Assembly (NCBI RefSeq): GCF_001870435.1
Contig: NZ_MDDR01000036.1
Location: forward strand, 62,001-126,000
Direction of reading: 5' to 3'
Length of the DNA: 64,000 nt
From: Pseudomonas costantinii
GTDB taxonomy: Bacteria; Pseudomonadota; Gammaproteobacteria; Pseudomonadales; Pseudomonadaceae
The position numbers were made by a program, and so were the translations under genes. The number at the start of each line of letters is the position of its first letter. Positions within the stretch are counted from its first letter, which is position 1. Of the stretch, positions 1 to 8,035 are shown in pieces. The notes under the pieces were generated by a model that saw only the letters and a program-made list of their open reading frames with translations, did no database searches and was not told where the DNA came from.

Positions 1-399
1 ATTGGCCGGGTGTCGACAGTGTTTAAATTCGTCGGCCCCAACGACCGGATTGTGGTCGAGGCGTTTGATGACCCCAAGGTCGATGGCGTGACTTGCTACC
101 TGTCGCGCGCCAAGACCGGCGGCGTGAAAGGTGGGCTGGGCCTGGCTGAAGACCGCGCCGAAGCCTCGATTGCTTGCCGTCAGGTTGGACCGATTCGCTT
201 CACCGGCGAACTCAAGGATGGCGACGAAGTGTTCAAGGAGCGCACCTCGCTGGTGTTCAAGACCATGCAAGTGGTGCGCTTCCTCGATAAGAAGCGCAAT
301 ACCTTGGTGTACCTGGTCTACAGCGACCGCCTGATTGAGGGCAGCCCGCAAAATGCGGTGACAGCTATTCCCATTTTGCCCTGGCCGACGGCGCAATAA
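1..399 (+). CDS. creA: CreA family periplasmic protein (5' truncated by window edge)
   Basis: The reading frame is open from base 1, so the start and signal peptide lie outside the window. What remains matches the mature part of CreA: a TVFK.VGP..RIVVEAFDDP block, then VTCYLSRAKTGG and GLGLAEDRAEA, and a final YSDRLIEGSPQNAVTAIP stretch before PWP. CreA is a conserved secreted protein of about 155 residues whose biochemical role is not established; in Escherichia coli it lies beside the creBCD carbon-response genes, but no such genes are visible here. The GTG at base 10 falls inside the conserved domain and is not the true start. Family assignment is confident. Confidence 0.9.
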   Translation: MGRVSTVFKFVGPNDRIVVEAFDDPKVDGVTCYLSRAKTGGVKGGLGLAEDRAEASIACRQVGPIRFTGELKDGDEVFKERTSLVFKTMQVVRFLDKKRNTLVYLVYSDRLIEGSPQNAVTAIPILPWPTAQ

Positions 400-500
400 C
401 CGTCAGGCGAGTTTTTCAATCGGCGTCTATGATTGCAGGCTTGCGGGCTGTAATCTCGAAATGCCGCAATGCGAAGAACATGGGATATCTGGAGTTCGTC

Positions 501-983
501 ATGAGTGCTTTCCACGACCTGAAACTCAAAGCTTTAGACGGTCATGAGCTGCCGCTGGCGCCCTTCAAGGGGCAAGTTGTGCTGGTGGTCAACGTGGCCT
601 CCAAATGTGGCTTGACCCCGCAATACGCGGCGTTGGAAAACCTCTATCAGCAGTACAAAGACCAAGGGTTTACCGTGCTCGGCTTGCCGTGCAATCAGTT
701 TGCAGGCCAGGAGCCGGGCACCGAGGAAGAGATCCAGGCGTTTTGCAGCCTCAACTACGGTGTGACCTTTCCGTTGGGCAGCAAACTCGACGTCAATGGC
801 CATGATCGTCATCAGCTCTATCGCTTGCTGGCGGGCGAGGGCGCCGAGTTTCCAGGGGATATCACCTGGAATTTCGAAAAATTCCTGCTGGGCAAGGATG
901 GGCGGGTGCTTGCGCGCTTCTCACCGCGTACCGCGCCGGATGATCCGACGGTCGTGCAGGCCATCGAAAAAGCCCTCAGTTGA
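501..983 (+). CDS. Glutathione peroxidase family thiol peroxidase
   Basis: A 160-residue cytoplasmic thioredoxin-fold peroxidase that reduces hydroperoxides. The catalytic tetrad of the family is visible: Cys36 in VASKCGLT (cysteine in place of selenocysteine), Gln70 in NQFAGQE, and Trp123-Asn124 in TWNFEKF. Bacterial members of this type often use thioredoxin rather than glutathione, which is an inference here. The ATG at 501 is chosen over an upstream in-frame start at 429 because GGAG sits about 7 bases before it and homologues begin at this point. Length is normal for the family. A strong hairpin follows directly after the stop. Confidence 0.93.
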   Translation: MSAFHDLKLKALDGHELPLAPFKGQVVLVVNVASKCGLTPQYAALENLYQQYKDQGFTVLGLPCNQFAGQEPGTEEEIQAFCSLNYGVTFPLGSKLDVNGHDRHQLYRLLAGEGAEFPGDITWNFEKFLLGKDGRVLARFSPRTAPDDPTVVQAIEKALS

Positions 984-989
984 ACCCCT

Positions 990-1023
990 CCCTGTCGGAG
1001 CCGGCTTGCCGGAACCGACAGGG
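990..1023. terminator. Hairpin after glutathione peroxidase gene (terminator or REP-like)
   Basis: CCCTGTCGG at 990-998 pairs perfectly with CCGACAGGG at 1015-1023, and the enclosed segment contains a second inverted pair CCGGC/GCCGG. There is no T-run, so it may be a REP-type hairpin rather than a classical intrinsic terminator. Confidence 0.6.
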
Positions 1024-1128
1024 GCCCCTCGCTTTTATCCCTTAATCACCCAAATCAATAGTGCTATTCAGCACTTGGCACTCCCCATATTATCTACATC
1101 ATAAATACCTTTCACGTGGAGTGCTCCC

Positions 1129-2232
1129 ATGCCTGTCCAAGCCTTGTTCAAACCCTTCCAGCTCGGTGCACTGCAACTGTCGACCCGTGTGGTCATGGCG
1201 CCAATGACCCGTTCGTTTTCCCCGGGTGGCGTACCCAACTCCAAAGTCATCGAGTACTACCGTCGCCGCGCTGCTGCCGGCGTGGGCCTGATCATCACTG
1301 AAGGCACCGTGGTGGGTCATCAAGCGTCCAACGGCTACCCTAACGTCCCGCATTTCTACGGTGAGGCCGCACTGGCTGGCTGGAAGAAAGTGGTCGACGC
1401 CGTGCACGCCGAAGGCGGCAAGATCGTACCGCAGTTGTGGCACGTAGGCAGCGTGCGCCGTATCGGCACAGAGCCTGACGCCAGCGTGCCGGCCTACGGC
1501 CCGATGGAAAAACTCAAGGACGGCAAAGTGGTTGTCCACGGCATGACCACTCAAGATATCAAGGACGTGATCAACGCCTTTGCCCAAGCCGCCAAGGATG
1601 CCCAGAGCATCGGCATGGATGGCGTGGAAATCCACGGCGCCCACGGCTATCTGGTCGACCAGTTCTTCTGGGAGGGCAGCAACCAGCGCACTGACGAGTA
1701 CGGTGGTAACCTGGCCAACCGTTCGCGCTTTGCCATTGAGCTGATCCAGGCCACTCGCGCCGCGGTGGGGCCGAACTTCCCGATCATCTTGCGTTTCTCC
1801 CAGTGGAAGCAGCAGGACTACACCGCCCGCCTGGTGCAAACACCTGAGGCCTTGGGTGAGTTCCTCAAGCCGTTGTCCGACGCAGGCGTGGATATTTTCC
1901 ACTGCTCCACTCGTCGTTTCTGGGAGCCGGAATTCGAAGGTTCCGACCTCAATCTGGCCGGCTGGACCCGTCAGCTCACCGGTAAGCCGACTATCACTGT
2001 CGGCAGCGTCGGCCTGGATGGTGAGTTCTTGCAGTTCATGGTCAATACCGACAAGGTCGCGCAACCGGCCAGCCTGGAAAAACTGCTGGAGCGCCTGAAC
2101 AACGACGAGTTCGACCTGGTCGCCGTGGGCCGTGCCCTGCTGGTAGATCCGGATTGGGCCGTGAAGGTGCGCGAAGGTCGCGAAGGTGACATCCTGCCGT
2201 TCAGTCGTGAGGCGTTGACGACCCTGGTGTAA
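1129..2232 (+). CDS. Old yellow enzyme family alkene reductase (NADH:flavin oxidoreductase)
   Basis: A 367-residue FMN-dependent TIM-barrel enzyme of the OYE/12-oxophytodienoate-reductase group, which reduces activated C=C bonds using NAD(P)H. Visible landmarks are the N-terminal RVVMAPMTRSFSP, the substrate-binding segment HGAHGYLVDQFFWEGSNQRTD followed by EYGGNLANRSRF, and the C-terminal phosphate-binding region VGRALLVDPDWAVKVREG. The ATG at 1129 begins at the usual distance from MAPMTR. The physiological substrate cannot be told from sequence; members often act on electrophilic enones or xenobiotics. Its 3' end overlaps the convergent glycosyltransferase gene by 32 bases. Confidence 0.93.
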   Translation: MPVQALFKPFQLGALQLSTRVVMAPMTRSFSPGGVPNSKVIEYYRRRAAAGVGLIITEGTVVGHQASNGYPNVPHFYGEAALAGWKKVVDAVHAEGGKIVPQLWHVGSVRRIGTEPDASVPAYGPMEKLKDGKVVVHGMTTQDIKDVINAFAQAAKDAQSIGMDGVEIHGAHGYLVDQFFWEGSNQRTDEYGGNLANRSRFAIELIQATRAAVGPNFPIILRFSQWKQQDYTARLVQTPEALGEFLKPLSDAGVDIFHCSTRRFWEPEFEGSDLNLAGWTRQLTGKPTITVGSVGLDGEFLQFMVNTDKVAQPASLEKLLERLNNDEFDLVAVGRALLVDPDWAVKVREGREGDILPFSREALTTLV

Positions 2233-3403
2233 GCGGCGACAGGACGGGCACCGGGTGCCCGTCCTTGCACACCCCACGTAGCTGTCGTTCGAACTGTTCG
2301 ATAATTGCCGGCCAACCCTGGCGACTGGCATGTTGGCGGGCATTCAGGCGCATGCGGCGCAGACTTTCTGCGTCTTCCAGCAACCAGTTGGCCGCATCGC
2401 AAAACGCGTCCTCGTCCCCAGGCATCGCCAGCACGCCGTTGTAGCCATGGCGAATATGTTGGGTCGCCGCCGCCTGATCGTAAGCCACTACACCCAACCC
2501 TGAGGCCATGGCTTCCAACACCACGTTGCCGAAGGTTTCGGTCAGGCTGGGGAACAGGAACACATCGCCCGAAGCGTAGTGCCGCGCCAGTTCTTCACCG
2601 CGTAAAGTGCCGCAGAAAATTGCCTCCGGCAGTTCCTTTTCCAGCATTGCCCGTTGCGGGCCATCGCCGACGATAATCAGCTTCATCTGGCGCAGTGGAT
2701 AGGTGTCTTGCAAGGCCTCAAAGCAGCGTTTGAGCAGCCCCAGGTTTTTCTCCTGCGCGAGCCGGCCTACATGCAGCACGGCGATTTGCTCACTGTTCAA
2801 TGCCCAGCTTTCACGCAACGCATTATCACGCTTGGCAGGATGGAACAGTTGGCTATCGACCCCGCGCGACAACATCCCCAAGCGCTCGAAACTCCGGCGC
2901 TCCAGCTCCAGGCGTTGGCTGGCGCTCGGTACCAGGGTCAATGTCGAGCGGTTATGGAACCAGCGTAAATAGTGGGTAACCATGCGGCTCAGCAGGCTCA
3001 AACCATATTGGTTCGAATACTGCTGAAAATTGGTGTGGAAGCCACTGACCACGCTGATCCCCAGGCGACGCGCTGCGCGCAAGGCGGATAAACCCAGTGG
3101 TCCTTCGGTGGCGATATACAGCACGTCCGGGCGCTGACGCGTCCAGCGTCGCAGCAATTTATGCATCGACGATTGGCCCCATTGCAGGCCCGGATAACCC
3201 GGCAGCGGCCAGCCGCGACACAGCAGCAATGCGTCGTCGCTGGGGCGGGTCTGATCGCTGCCCTGGCGAGGGCGCACCAGCTCAACTTGATGGCCACGCG
3301 CGCGCAAACCGTCACACAGGCGGCCAAGGGTATTGGCCACCCCGTTGATCTCCGGCGGGAAGGTTTCGGTAATCAGAGTGATGTGAAGCGAGGCTGTCGT
3401 CAT
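2201..3403 (-). CDS. Family 4 (GT-B) glycosyltransferase
   Basis: A retaining GT-B glycosyltransferase of about 400 residues. The N-terminal domain starts HITLITETFPPEINGVANTLG, typical of the acceptor domain of GT4 enzymes related to mannosyl- and sulfolipid transferases. The C-terminal nucleotide-sugar domain has VGRLAQEKNLGLL, GDGPQRAMLE and the EX7E motif in LTETFGNVVLEAMASG. The start at 3403 (MTTASLHITL) is preferred over one 11 codons upstream because the family begins just before this strand. Donor and acceptor are unknown; a role in envelope glycolipid or exopolysaccharide synthesis is plausible only by analogy. It converges on and overlaps the upstream reductase gene. Confidence 0.88.
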   Translation of the reverse strand: MTTASLHITLITETFPPEINGVANTLGRLCDGLRARGHQVELVRPRQGSDQTRPSDDALLLCRGWPLPGYPGLQWGQSSMHKLLRRWTRQRPDVLYIATEGPLGLSALRAARRLGISVVSGFHTNFQQYSNQYGLSLLSRMVTHYLRWFHNRSTLTLVPSASQRLELERRSFERLGMLSRGVDSQLFHPAKRDNALRESWALNSEQIAVLHVGRLAQEKNLGLLKRCFEALQDTYPLRQMKLIIVGDGPQRAMLEKELPEAIFCGTLRGEELARHYASGDVFLFPSLTETFGNVVLEAMASGLGVVAYDQAAATQHIRHGYNGVLAMPGDEDAFCDAANWLLEDAESLRRMRLNARQHASRQGWPAIIEQFERQLRGVCKDGHPVPVLSPLTPGSSTPHD

Positions 3404-3457
3404 GGCCCACAGTGTCACTGTGGGCCATGTCGTCATTGTGTCATTGAGATGATGGAT

Positions 3458-4222
3458 TTATGACGCAGCCACATTCTGTCGCGCCATTGCCTCGGCGCCT
3501 TGCTCACGGACCCAGAACAGCGTGGCCCCAGCTACCGCCGCCGGCATCATCAGCAGATTAACCACCGGCACCAGCAGCACCAGGTAGACGATGCCGCCAA
3601 AACTCATGCTCTGCCAGCGCTTCTGGCGCAGCCAGGCGAGCATTTCGTTCCAGCCCAGCTTGTGGTTGTCGGCCGGGTAGTCGATGTATTGGATCGCCAT
3701 CATCCACACACCAAACAGCAGCCACAGCGGTGCGGCGATCAGGTTGACCACCGGAATGAACGACAAGATGAACAGGCCGATGGCTCGGGGCAGGAAGTAG
3801 CCCAACTTACGCATTTCCCGCGCCAGGGTGCGCGGCACCATGGCCACCAGTTCGCCCCAACTGAACGATGGAAAATCATCAGTGCCCCTCACCACCACCT
3901 CGACCTTTTCGGCAAGAAAGCCGTTGAATGGTGCGGCGATGACATTGGCGAGCATGGTGAAGGTGAAAAACACCATCAGCACCACCAGCACCACAAACAA
4001 CGGCCATAGCAGGTAATTCAGAAAACTCAGCCAACTCGGCAGCGTCGGCATCAAGTGGTCGACCCACAAGCTGAACTGATGGCCGGCGAAATAGATCAAG
4101 CCGACGAACAGCACCAGGTTGATTGCCAGCGGCAGCAGCACAAACAGGCGCAAGCCAGGGCTCAACACCAGTTTGAGGCCTTCACGCAGGTATTGCGGGC
4201 CGGAAAGAGCAGGGGCGGGCAT
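3458..4222 (-). CDS. cysZ: CysZ/EI24 family sulfate transport protein
   Basis: A 254-residue inner-membrane protein with four clear hydrophobic stretches (LRLFVLLPLAINLVLFVGLIYF; LLWPLFVVLVVLMVFF; FILSFIPVVNLIAAPLWLLFGVW; GIVYLVLLVPVVNLLMMP), the arrangement of CysZ, which admits sulfate for cysteine synthesis. The NHKLGWNEMLAWLRQKRWQSMSFG segment between the third and fourth membrane regions is characteristic. The start at 4222 has GGAG about 8 bases upstream; an earlier in-frame start at 4276 would add an unconserved polar leader. It is divergent from trxB, and both serve thiol/sulfur metabolism. Confidence 0.9.
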   Translation of the reverse strand: MPAPALSGPQYLREGLKLVLSPGLRLFVLLPLAINLVLFVGLIYFAGHQFSLWVDHLMPTLPSWLSFLNYLLWPLFVVLVVLMVFFTFTMLANVIAAPFNGFLAEKVEVVVRGTDDFPSFSWGELVAMVPRTLAREMRKLGYFLPRAIGLFILSFIPVVNLIAAPLWLLFGVWMMAIQYIDYPADNHKLGWNEMLAWLRQKRWQSMSFGGIVYLVLLVPVVNLLMMPAAVAGATLFWVREQGAEAMARQNVAAS

Positions 4223-4515
4223 GGAGAACTCCGAGCAGGATGACGAACGCGCCGACCTTACCGGCTTTGCATTCAAGGCGAAAGCGCGGTCGGTGTGACG
4301 ACATCAACGGTAACAAAGGCGTCGATTAACCGAGCCGACTGCATAGAGACCGCCTATGAGCTGGATTGTTATTCCGTATTTCCTTAATCTTGCCCCCCTC
4401 GATACGCTGCACCCATTATTTTTCAGGGCCTGCGAGTTGAAGCCTTCCCCAAGTGCTTCGCGGTCCTTTTTTATTCCAGCCGCTCTGTGGTCCGGGCGGT
4501 CGATAGGAGTGAGTC

Positions 4516-5478
4516 ATGTCTGATACCCGTCATTCGCGAGTGATTATTCTCGGTTCCGGCCCTGCCGGTTACAGCGCTGCCGTCTACGCTGCCCGGGCCA
4601 ACCTCAAGCCGCTGCTGATCACCGGCATGCAGGCGGGCGGTCAGTTGACCACCACCACTGAAGTCGACAACTGGCCGGGCGACGTCCACGGCCTGACCGG
4701 CCCGGTGCTGATGGAGCGTATGAAAGAACACGCCGAGCGCTTTGAAACCGAGATCGTCTTCGACCATATCAACAAAGTCGATTTCTCGAAAAAGCCTTAC
4801 AGCCTGACCGGCGACAGCGGCGTTTACACCTGTGACGCGTTGATCATCGCCACCGGCGCCAGCGCGCGTTACCTGGGCTTGCCATCGGAAGAAGCGTTCA
4901 TGGGCAAGGGCGTTTCCGCCTGCGCGACCTGCGACGGTTTCTTCTACCGCAACAAGCCGGTCGCTGTAGTCGGCGGCGGCAACACGGCCGTTGAAGAGGC
5001 GCTGTACCTGGCCAACATCGCCAGCACCGTGACCCTGGTTCACCGCCGCGAGACCTTCCGCGCCGAGAAAATCCTGATCGACAAGCTGCACGCCCGTGTG
5101 GCTGAAGGCAAGATCATCCTCAAGCTCAACGCCACCCTGGACGAAGTCCTGGGCGACAACATGGGCGTGACCGGTGCTCGCCTGAAAAACAACGACGGCA
5201 GCTTCGACGAACTGAAAGTCGACGGCGTGTTCATCGCCATTGGCCACACTCCGAACACTTCGCTGTTCGAAGGCGTGCTGGACGCTAAAGACGGTTACCT
5301 GATTGTTCAGGGCGGCCGTGAAGGCAATGCCACTGCGACCAATATTGAAGGCATCTTTGCCGCCGGTGACGTGGCTGACCACGTGTATCGTCAGGCCATC
5401 ACCTCGGCCGGCGCTGGTTGCATGGCAGCTTTGGATGCCGAGCGTTACCTCGACGGTTTGAAGGACGCTGGGTTCTGA
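4516..5478 (+). CDS. trxB: Thioredoxin-disulfide reductase
   Basis: A 320-residue FAD/NADPH enzyme that reduces thioredoxin in the cytoplasm. It has the N-terminal FAD-binding GSGPAGYSAAVYAARA, the redox-active pair Cys136/Cys139 in ACATCDGFFYRNKPVAVVGGG (the last part being the NADPH-binding fold), and the C-terminal FAD motif GIFAAGDVADHVYRQAITSAGAG. Length and order match the low-molecular-weight bacterial TrxB. GATAGGAG lies before the ATG. A bidirectional intrinsic terminator follows, so the gene is probably monocistronic. Confidence 0.97.
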   Translation: MSDTRHSRVIILGSGPAGYSAAVYAARANLKPLLITGMQAGGQLTTTTEVDNWPGDVHGLTGPVLMERMKEHAERFETEIVFDHINKVDFSKKPYSLTGDSGVYTCDALIIATGASARYLGLPSEEAFMGKGVSACATCDGFFYRNKPVAVVGGGNTAVEEALYLANIASTVTLVHRRETFRAEKILIDKLHARVAEGKIILKLNATLDEVLGDNMGVTGARLKNNDGSFDELKVDGVFIAIGHTPNTSLFEGVLDAKDGYLIVQGGREGNATATNIEGIFAAGDVADHVYRQAITSAGAGCMAALDAERYLDGLKDAGF

Positions 5479-5490
5479 ACCCGCTGAAAT

Positions 5491-5520
5491 AAAAAAACCG
5501 GCCGCGAGGCCGGTTTTTTT
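5491..5520 (+). terminator. Intrinsic terminator of trxB
   Basis: ACCGGCC, loop GCGA, GGCCGGT, preceded by an A-run and followed by seven T residues, so it can work in both directions. Confidence 0.92.
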
Positions 5521-5528
5521 ATGCAGAT

Positions 5529-5657
5529 CATTCCCACGCTCTGCGTGGTAACGCCGCCCCGGACGCTCCGCGTCCCGCTGACGGCGCAAGTTTCAAATCT
5601 GGCGCTAGGGTGACGCAGAGCGTCACAGGATGCATTCCCACGCAGAGCGTGGGAACG
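5529..5657. repeat. Four-hairpin interspersed repeat, copy 1
   Basis: About 130 bases made of four short inverted repeats in order: CCACGC-tct-GCGTGG, GGACGC-tcc-GCGTCC, TGACGC-aga-GCGTCA and CCCACGC-aga-GCGTGGG. The first and last hairpins are inverted copies of each other, so the whole element also has end-to-end symmetry. A second copy with the same order lies at 14687-14816. It looks like a REP/BIME-type or MITE-like pseudomonad repeat. Confidence 0.85.
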
Positions 5658-5661
5658 AGCA

Positions 5662-6000
5662 TCAGCGGCGGGTCAGGGGTTGTGCAGTGAACTTAACGCC
5701 TGCCAAACCATGCGCGATCAACGCACGAATATTCCCATGGTCACTGCCTTGCGGCGTCGCCACTACCGAACGGTAATGCTCACCGAACGCCAGCAACGCT
5801 TCCAGGTCGCTCAAACCTTCCAGCAGTGCCAAACCCAGGGTCTTGCACGAACCTTCGTTCTGCCCGGCCGCATTTTCCACGCTGCCATTAGCGAAGGCTT
5901 GTGGCTGGTAGTCATAACCTGCGGCGACAAAGGCCAGGGTATCGGCAAAGACGTGTTCGCCGCTGTTGAGGCTGGCGCGCAGGGTGTTCAAGTCAGTCAT
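5662..6000 (-). CDS. HopJ family protein
   Basis: A 112-residue protein matching the HopJ type III effector family by name: MTDLNTLRASL.SGEHVFADTLAFVAAGYDYQPQAFANG, then NEGSCKTLGLALLEGLSDLEALLAFGEHYR and a final PQGSDHGNIRAL. The start at 6000 aligns with the family and overlaps the upstream DUF1244 gene by 8 bases. Being the last gene of a pterin-biosynthesis operon, with no type III secretion genes or hrp-box evident nearby, a housekeeping role is more likely than delivery into host cells. The actual function is unknown. Confidence 0.85.
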   Translation of the reverse strand: MTDLNTLRASLNSGEHVFADTLAFVAAGYDYQPQAFANGSVENAAGQNEGSCKTLGLALLEGLSDLEALLAFGEHYRSVVATPQGSDHGNIRALIAHGLAGVKFTAQPLTRR

Positions 6001-6289
6001 GGGTTTTTCCTTTGGCGAACGCTGCTTGTTGGTCAGCGTTGGCTTCTTTCTGGTATTGGGCTTTCCACTCGGCGTACGGCATGCCGTATACCACTTCACG
6101 GGCGTCATCGAGGCTCAGCTCGATGTGGCGCTCGTCGGCCTCGGCCTTGTACCACTTGGACAAGCAGTTACGGCAGAAGCCGGAGAGGTTCATCAGGTCG
6201 ATGTTCTGCACATCCTTGCGGCTGTCCAGGTGCGCCACCAGCCGGCGGAAGGCGGCGGCTTCGAGTTCGAGGCGTTGTTGATCGTTCAT
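5993..6289 (-). CDS. DUF1244 domain-containing protein
   Basis: A 98-residue soluble protein with the DUF1244 signature: FRRLVAHLDSR.DVQNIDLMNLSGFCRNCLSKWY, where a CxxC pair (FCRNC) may hold a metal, followed by the acidic stretch DDAREVVYGMPYAEWKAQYQ. It starts at ATG 6289 (a GTG at 6298 is also possible) and overlaps the following hopJ-like gene by 8 bases, implying translational coupling. It lies directly downstream of folX in the pterin operon; its function is not known. Confidence 0.88.
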   Translation of the reverse strand: MNDQQRLELEAAAFRRLVAHLDSRKDVQNIDLMNLSGFCRNCLSKWYKAEADERHIELSLDDAREVVYGMPYAEWKAQYQKEANADQQAAFAKGKTHD

Positions 6290-6312
6290 AGGGCTCACTG
6301 CAGATTCAGGGG

Positions 6313-6684
6313 TTAGCGACTGGCTGCCAGGGTAATCGAAACCGACTCGGCAAAACGCAGCGCGTGGGGCTTGTCCACTTCGACCTCGGCGTACAGCACT
6401 GACTCATTGCTCATTACCAAGTCTAATAGCTCCTGAGTCAGGCGCTCCAACAGGGCGAAGCGGTTGCCTTCCACATGGGCAATGATTGCCTTGGTGATGG
6501 TGCGGTAGTTCAGTGCGTGGTCGATATCGTTGTCGCGCACTGCTTCCTGGGCGGCATACAGGATGGTCAGGTTAATCAACACATCCTGCTTGTTGAGGAT
6601 CTCGTCCTCGTTGATACCGATGTAGGTGCGCAGGCACAGGTCCTTGACCCGGATGCGCGCCATGCCTGGTTGAAGTTGTGGCAT
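6313..6684 (-). CDS. folX: Dihydroneopterin triphosphate 2'-epimerase / dihydroneopterin aldolase family (FolX)
   Basis: A 123-residue member of the FolB/FolX T-fold family. It shows RIRVKDLCLRTYIGINEDE, ALNYRTITKAIIAHVEGNRFALLERLTQEL and the C-terminal VEVDKPHALRFAESVSI. FolX epimerises dihydroneopterin triphosphate to dihydromonapterin triphosphate. The FolX rather than FolB call rests on its position two bases downstream of folE and in the same operon as folM, the pseudomonad tetrahydromonapterin arrangement known as folM-folE1-folX. The extended MPQLQPGMARI start at 6684 matches this context. Confidence 0.9.
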   Translation of the reverse strand: MPQLQPGMARIRVKDLCLRTYIGINEDEILNKQDVLINLTILYAAQEAVRDNDIDHALNYRTITKAIIAHVEGNRFALLERLTQELLDLVMSNESVLYAEVEVDKPHALRFAESVSITLAASR

Positions 6685-6686
6685 TA

Positions 6687-7247
6687 CTACTTGCTCCGTC
6701 CAATCAGTTGCAGGAACTCCATGCGCGTGGTGTTCGACTCGCGGAAAGCGCCGAGCATCACCGAGGTGTTCATGGTTGAATTCTGTTTTTCCACGCCGCG
6801 CATCATCATGCACATGTGCTTGGCTTCGATCACCACCGCCACGCCGGCGGCCTGGGTGACCTGCTGGATCGCATCGGCGATTTGCCGTGTGAGGTTTTCC
6901 TGGATCTGCAGGCGCCGCGCGAACATGTCGACAATGCGCGCCAGCTTCGACAGGCCCAGCACCTTGCCGGTCGGAATATAGGCGACATGGGCCTTGCCGA
7001 TAAAGGGCAGCAGGTGATGCTCGCACAGCGAGTACAACTCGATGTCCTTGAGGATCACCATCTCGTCATTATCGGAGGAGAACAGTGCGCCGTTGACGAT
7101 TTCTTCCAGGTTTTGCTCGTAGCCATGACACAGATACTGCATGGCCTTGGCGGCACGCTTGGGGGTGTCGAGCAGTCCTTCGCGCTCCGGGTCTTCGCCC
7201 AGGCCTTTGAGAATCTCGCGGTAGTGTTGGGGCAGGGATAAGGTCAT
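6687..7247 (-). CDS. folE: GTP cyclohydrolase I, FolE1 type
   Basis: A 186-residue enzyme that opens the GTP ring to make dihydroneopterin triphosphate. The zinc ligands of FolE1 are present: Cys75 and His78 in LCEHHLLPF and Cys146 in KHMCMMMRG. The substrate-binding segments GKAHVAYIPTGKVLGLSKLARIV and RLQIQENLTRQIADAI are intact. It is the second gene of the folM-folE-folX operon and probably supplies tetrahydromonapterin, the cofactor used by phenylalanine hydroxylase in pseudomonads, in addition to or instead of folate. Confidence 0.96.
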   Translation of the reverse strand: MTLSLPQHYREILKGLGEDPEREGLLDTPKRAAKAMQYLCHGYEQNLEEIVNGALFSSDNDEMVILKDIELYSLCEHHLLPFIGKAHVAYIPTGKVLGLSKLARIVDMFARRLQIQENLTRQIADAIQQVTQAAGVAVVIEAKHMCMMMRGVEKQNSTMNTSVMLGAFRESNTTRMEFLQLIGRSK

Positions 7248-7267
7248 ACAACATCCTCACAAACGGC

Positions 7268-7978
7268 TTACTTGATATGCCGCCCGCCGTTGACGGTCAG
7301 GGTGGTACCGGTGACATAAGGGTTATCCAGCAGGTAACGCACGCTCTGGTAGATCACCTCGGGCCCGGGTTCGATGCCCAGTGCGGACTTGGCCAGAACC
7401 TTGGCGCGGTAGGCCGCGTCGTCGCCCTCATTGAACATCACCATCGCCGGGGCGATGCCGTTGACCTTGATCAGCGGCGCGAACTGCGCGGCAAACGACA
7501 ACGTGAGGCTGTCGAGCCCGGCCTTGGTGGCGCAATAGGCGATATGTTGGCGGCTGCCCTTGCGCACCACGTCATCGCTGATGTGCACGATATCGGCAGG
7601 TGAAGAACGTTGAAGCAAGGGTGAACAATGCAGGTTGATCAGGTACGGCGCAAGCATGTGCACGCTGAACATGTCGGTAAAGGCACGGCTTTCGTCGCCC
7701 GGCGTTTCTGCGATCCACGCCGAGGCGTTGTGGATGATCGCGCGCAGGCTTTGGGTCTGGCTGTTCAGTTCAGCGATAAACGCAAGAATCCCCGACTCGC
7801 TGGAGAAATCGGCAAACACGCCGACCGCGCCGCGCTCGCGCAATGCCTGCACGCCGGGGCGTTCACTGCGGTAGCTGAAAATCACCGAGTGGCCCTCGTC
7901 CAACAGGCGCTGGGCGCAATACAGGCCGACACGCTGGCCGGCACCGGTGATCAGGATCGGGGCGTTCGTTGCAGTCAT
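7268..7978 (-). CDS. folM: Dihydromonapterin reductase, SDR family
   Basis: A 236-residue short-chain dehydrogenase starting with the Rossmann motif APILITGAGQRVGLYCAQRLL. It has IIHNASAW in the NAG position, a serine in IVHISDDV and the catalytic YCATK tetrad part. FolM reduces dihydromonapterin to tetrahydromonapterin with NADPH. It is the first gene of the minus-strand operon, with 20 bases before folE, and the linkage to folE and folX supports the assignment over a generic SDR. Its promoter must lie within 7979-8035 or read through from the gene upstream. Confidence 0.92.
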   Translation of the reverse strand: MTATNAPILITGAGQRVGLYCAQRLLDEGHSVIFSYRSERPGVQALRERGAVGVFADFSSESGILAFIAELNSQTQSLRAIIHNASAWIAETPGDESRAFTDMFSVHMLAPYLINLHCSPLLQRSSPADIVHISDDVVRKGSRQHIAYCATKAGLDSLTLSFAAQFAPLIKVNGIAPAMVMFNEGDDAAYRAKVLAKSALGIEPGPEVIYQSVRYLLDNPYVTGTTLTVNGGRHIK

Positions 7979-8035
7979 GGGAGGCTCAAGTCGCTGGCAG
8001 ATTGAAACTATACCAGCGACCGGTCGCCCCTGTAC

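Noticed and set aside
1099..2343. Long minus-strand open frame (about 414 codons) opposite the old yellow enzyme gene
   Set aside because: It is the antisense shadow of a well-conserved high-GC gene, shows no known motif and has no ribosome site.
4471..5589. Minus-strand open frame of about 370 codons opposite trxB
   Set aside because: It covers trxB and its terminator in antisense and has repetitive Ala/Val/Gly composition typical of GC-rich shadow frames.
5662..6000. HopJ-like protein as a true type III effector
   Set aside because: The gene is in a housekeeping pterin operon with overlapping reading frames and no type III secretion genes are seen in the window.
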